Source of the DNA: Acetobacter oeni
GTDB lineage: Bacteria; Pseudomonadota; Alphaproteobacteria; Acetobacterales; Acetobacteraceae
Assembly (NCBI RefSeq): GCF_011516825.1
Contig: NZ_WOTA01000010.1
Coordinates: 62,001-126,000, forward strand
Length of the DNA: 64,000 bases
Direction: 5' to 3'
A program made the position numbers and the translations under genes. The notes under the pieces were generated by a model. It was given only the letters and a program-made list of their open reading frames with translations, made no database searches and was not told the DNA's origin. This document shows, in pieces, positions 63,253 through 64,000 of this stretch; position 1 is the stretch's first letter; each line of letters starts with the position of its first letter.

Positions 63253-64000
63253 GTGGAAGAATTTTATCTCGATAATGCGGCCACTACCCCGTGCGATCCG
63301 CGCGTTATAGCGTCCATGATGCCGCTGTTCGGGGAGGAGTTTGCCAATCCGCACAGCAGCACCCATGCGGCAGGGGAGCGCGCGGCTCAGATGGTGGAAG
63401 CCGCGCGCCGCGATGTCGCCGCTCTGATAGGCGCCGATCCGCGCGAGGTTGTTTTTACCTCGGGGGCCACTGAAGCGAATAATCTCGCCATCAAAGGCGC
63501 CGCCCGGCACCGCGCCCGGCATGGTGATGGCCGTCGTCGTATTGTCACTGTTGCGACAGAACATAAATGCGTGCTCGAAAGCGTGCGTGATCTGGCGGAT
63601 GAAGGGTTCGACCCTGTTATTCTGGGCGTCGACAGCAGCGGGCGTGTCAGTGCCGATGCGCTTCGGGAGGTCCTTGCCATCCCGACCGCGCTGGTCAGCA
63701 TCATGGCGGCCAACAACGAGACCGGTGTGCTGCAGGATCTTCCCGTGCTCTCCCGCATTGCAAAAGAGGCGGGCGCGCTCTTTCATTCGGATCTCGCTCA
63801 GGCTGCCGGTAAGACCGCCATCGATGTCGGAACACTCGGTCTCGATCTGGCCTCCGTCTCCGCTCACAAGATGTACGGTCCGAAAGGCGTTGGCGCTCTC
63901 TTCGTTCGTCGTCGTCCCCGTGTCCGTCTCGTCCCGCTGTTTTCCGGTGGTGGTCAGGAGCGCGGGCTCCGTTCGGGCACTCTGCCGTCGGCCCTTATTG
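63253..64000 (+). CDS. Cysteine desulfurase, 5' part (partial)
   Basis: The PLP enzyme takes sulfur from cysteine for Fe-S clusters and thiolated tRNA. The 249 codons in the window read [62 protein letters not shown] and [10 protein letters not shown] with the PLP lysine Lys206. The gene runs off the right edge, before the active-site cysteine loop. Start GTG 63253 has AAAGG six bases upstream. An antisense open frame covering 63130-63867 is not real. Confidence 0.95.
   Translation, partial: MEEFYLDNAATTPCDPRVIASMMPLFGEEFANPHSSTHAAGERAAQMVEAARRDVAALIGADPREVVFTSGATEANNLAIKGAARHRARHGDGRRRIVTVATEHKCVLESVRDLADEGFDPVILGVDSSGRVSADALREVLAIPTALVSIMAANNETGVLQDLPVLSRIAKEAGALFHSDLAQAAGKTAIDVGTLGLDLASVSAHKMYGPKGVGALFVRRRPRVRLVPLFSGGGQERGLRSGTLPSALI

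Noticed and set aside
63130-63867. Minus-strand open frame of 245 codons
   Set aside because: The plus strand encodes a clear cysteine desulfurase over the same bases; the minus frame has no family resemblance.

Overview
The window is a stretch of bacterial chromosome from an alphaproteobacterium, most likely a member of the Acetobacteraceae (acetic acid bacteria and relatives). Supporting this are the high GC content, the order mnmE-mnmG-rsmG-parA-parB close to hemE and a maf-like gene (the usual surroundings of an alphaproteobacterial replication origin), HemJ-type haem synthesis, an S. meliloti-like chemotaxis operon order, and a Hint-domain surface protein of a kind common in acetic acid bacteria. 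The genus cannot be fixed from sequence alone.

Layout. 1-10 kb: the 5' end of infC (apparently with an AUA start), a DegP-like protease, the helicase HrpB, a DsbD-type thiol reductase, an MntR regulator, a family 8 glycosyltransferase and a run of tiny lipoproteins with an XRE regulator. 10-20 kb: tRNA-Ala(CGC), a YggT protein, a GT2 enzyme, uvrA, a periplasmic cyclic-nucleotide phosphodiesterase, a secreted glycine-rich protein with xGNxG repeats, and thiC behind a TPP riboswitch. 20-34 kb: a polyol-type MFS permease, ung, a DUF2142 membrane protein, ppa, a CAT-anticodon tRNA, ettA, a GNAT enzyme, a large duplicated Hint-domain protein, a GT2 enzyme and a GT4-GT2 fusion. 34-41 kb: ogt, then the mnmE-mnmG-rsmG-parA-parB cluster with two parS-like sites, then tRNA-Lys. 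41-46.7 kb: an SDR gene, a Spy-like protein, hemJ-HAD-hemE, the presumed oriC and maf. 46.7-48.1 kb: tRNA-Ala(GGC) followed by a decayed restriction-modification remnant. 48-54 kb: a phosphotransacylase, rimI-tsaB-nitroreductase, a NifU-type protein and a periplasmic prolyl oligopeptidase. 54.5-62 kb: a compact chemotaxis operon (mcp-cheY-cheA-cheW-cheR-cheB-cheY-cheD-orf). 62-64 kb: an exported methyltransferase-like protein and the start of a cysteine desulfurase.

The strongest unexplained signals are: (1) the hemE-maf intergenic region, which carries DnaA-box-like sequences and at least 14 GTAC tetranucleotides in about 377 bp, some running into the maf coding sequence; (2) a dispersed, hairpin-rich repeat of about 140 bp in five intergenic copies; (3) a small last gene of the chemotaxis operon with an LQxxDxxxQ motif reminiscent of the CheZ phosphatase signature; and (4) a restriction-modification remnant beside a tRNA gene. 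Functional calls come from motifs and family resemblance read by eye; no database search was run.
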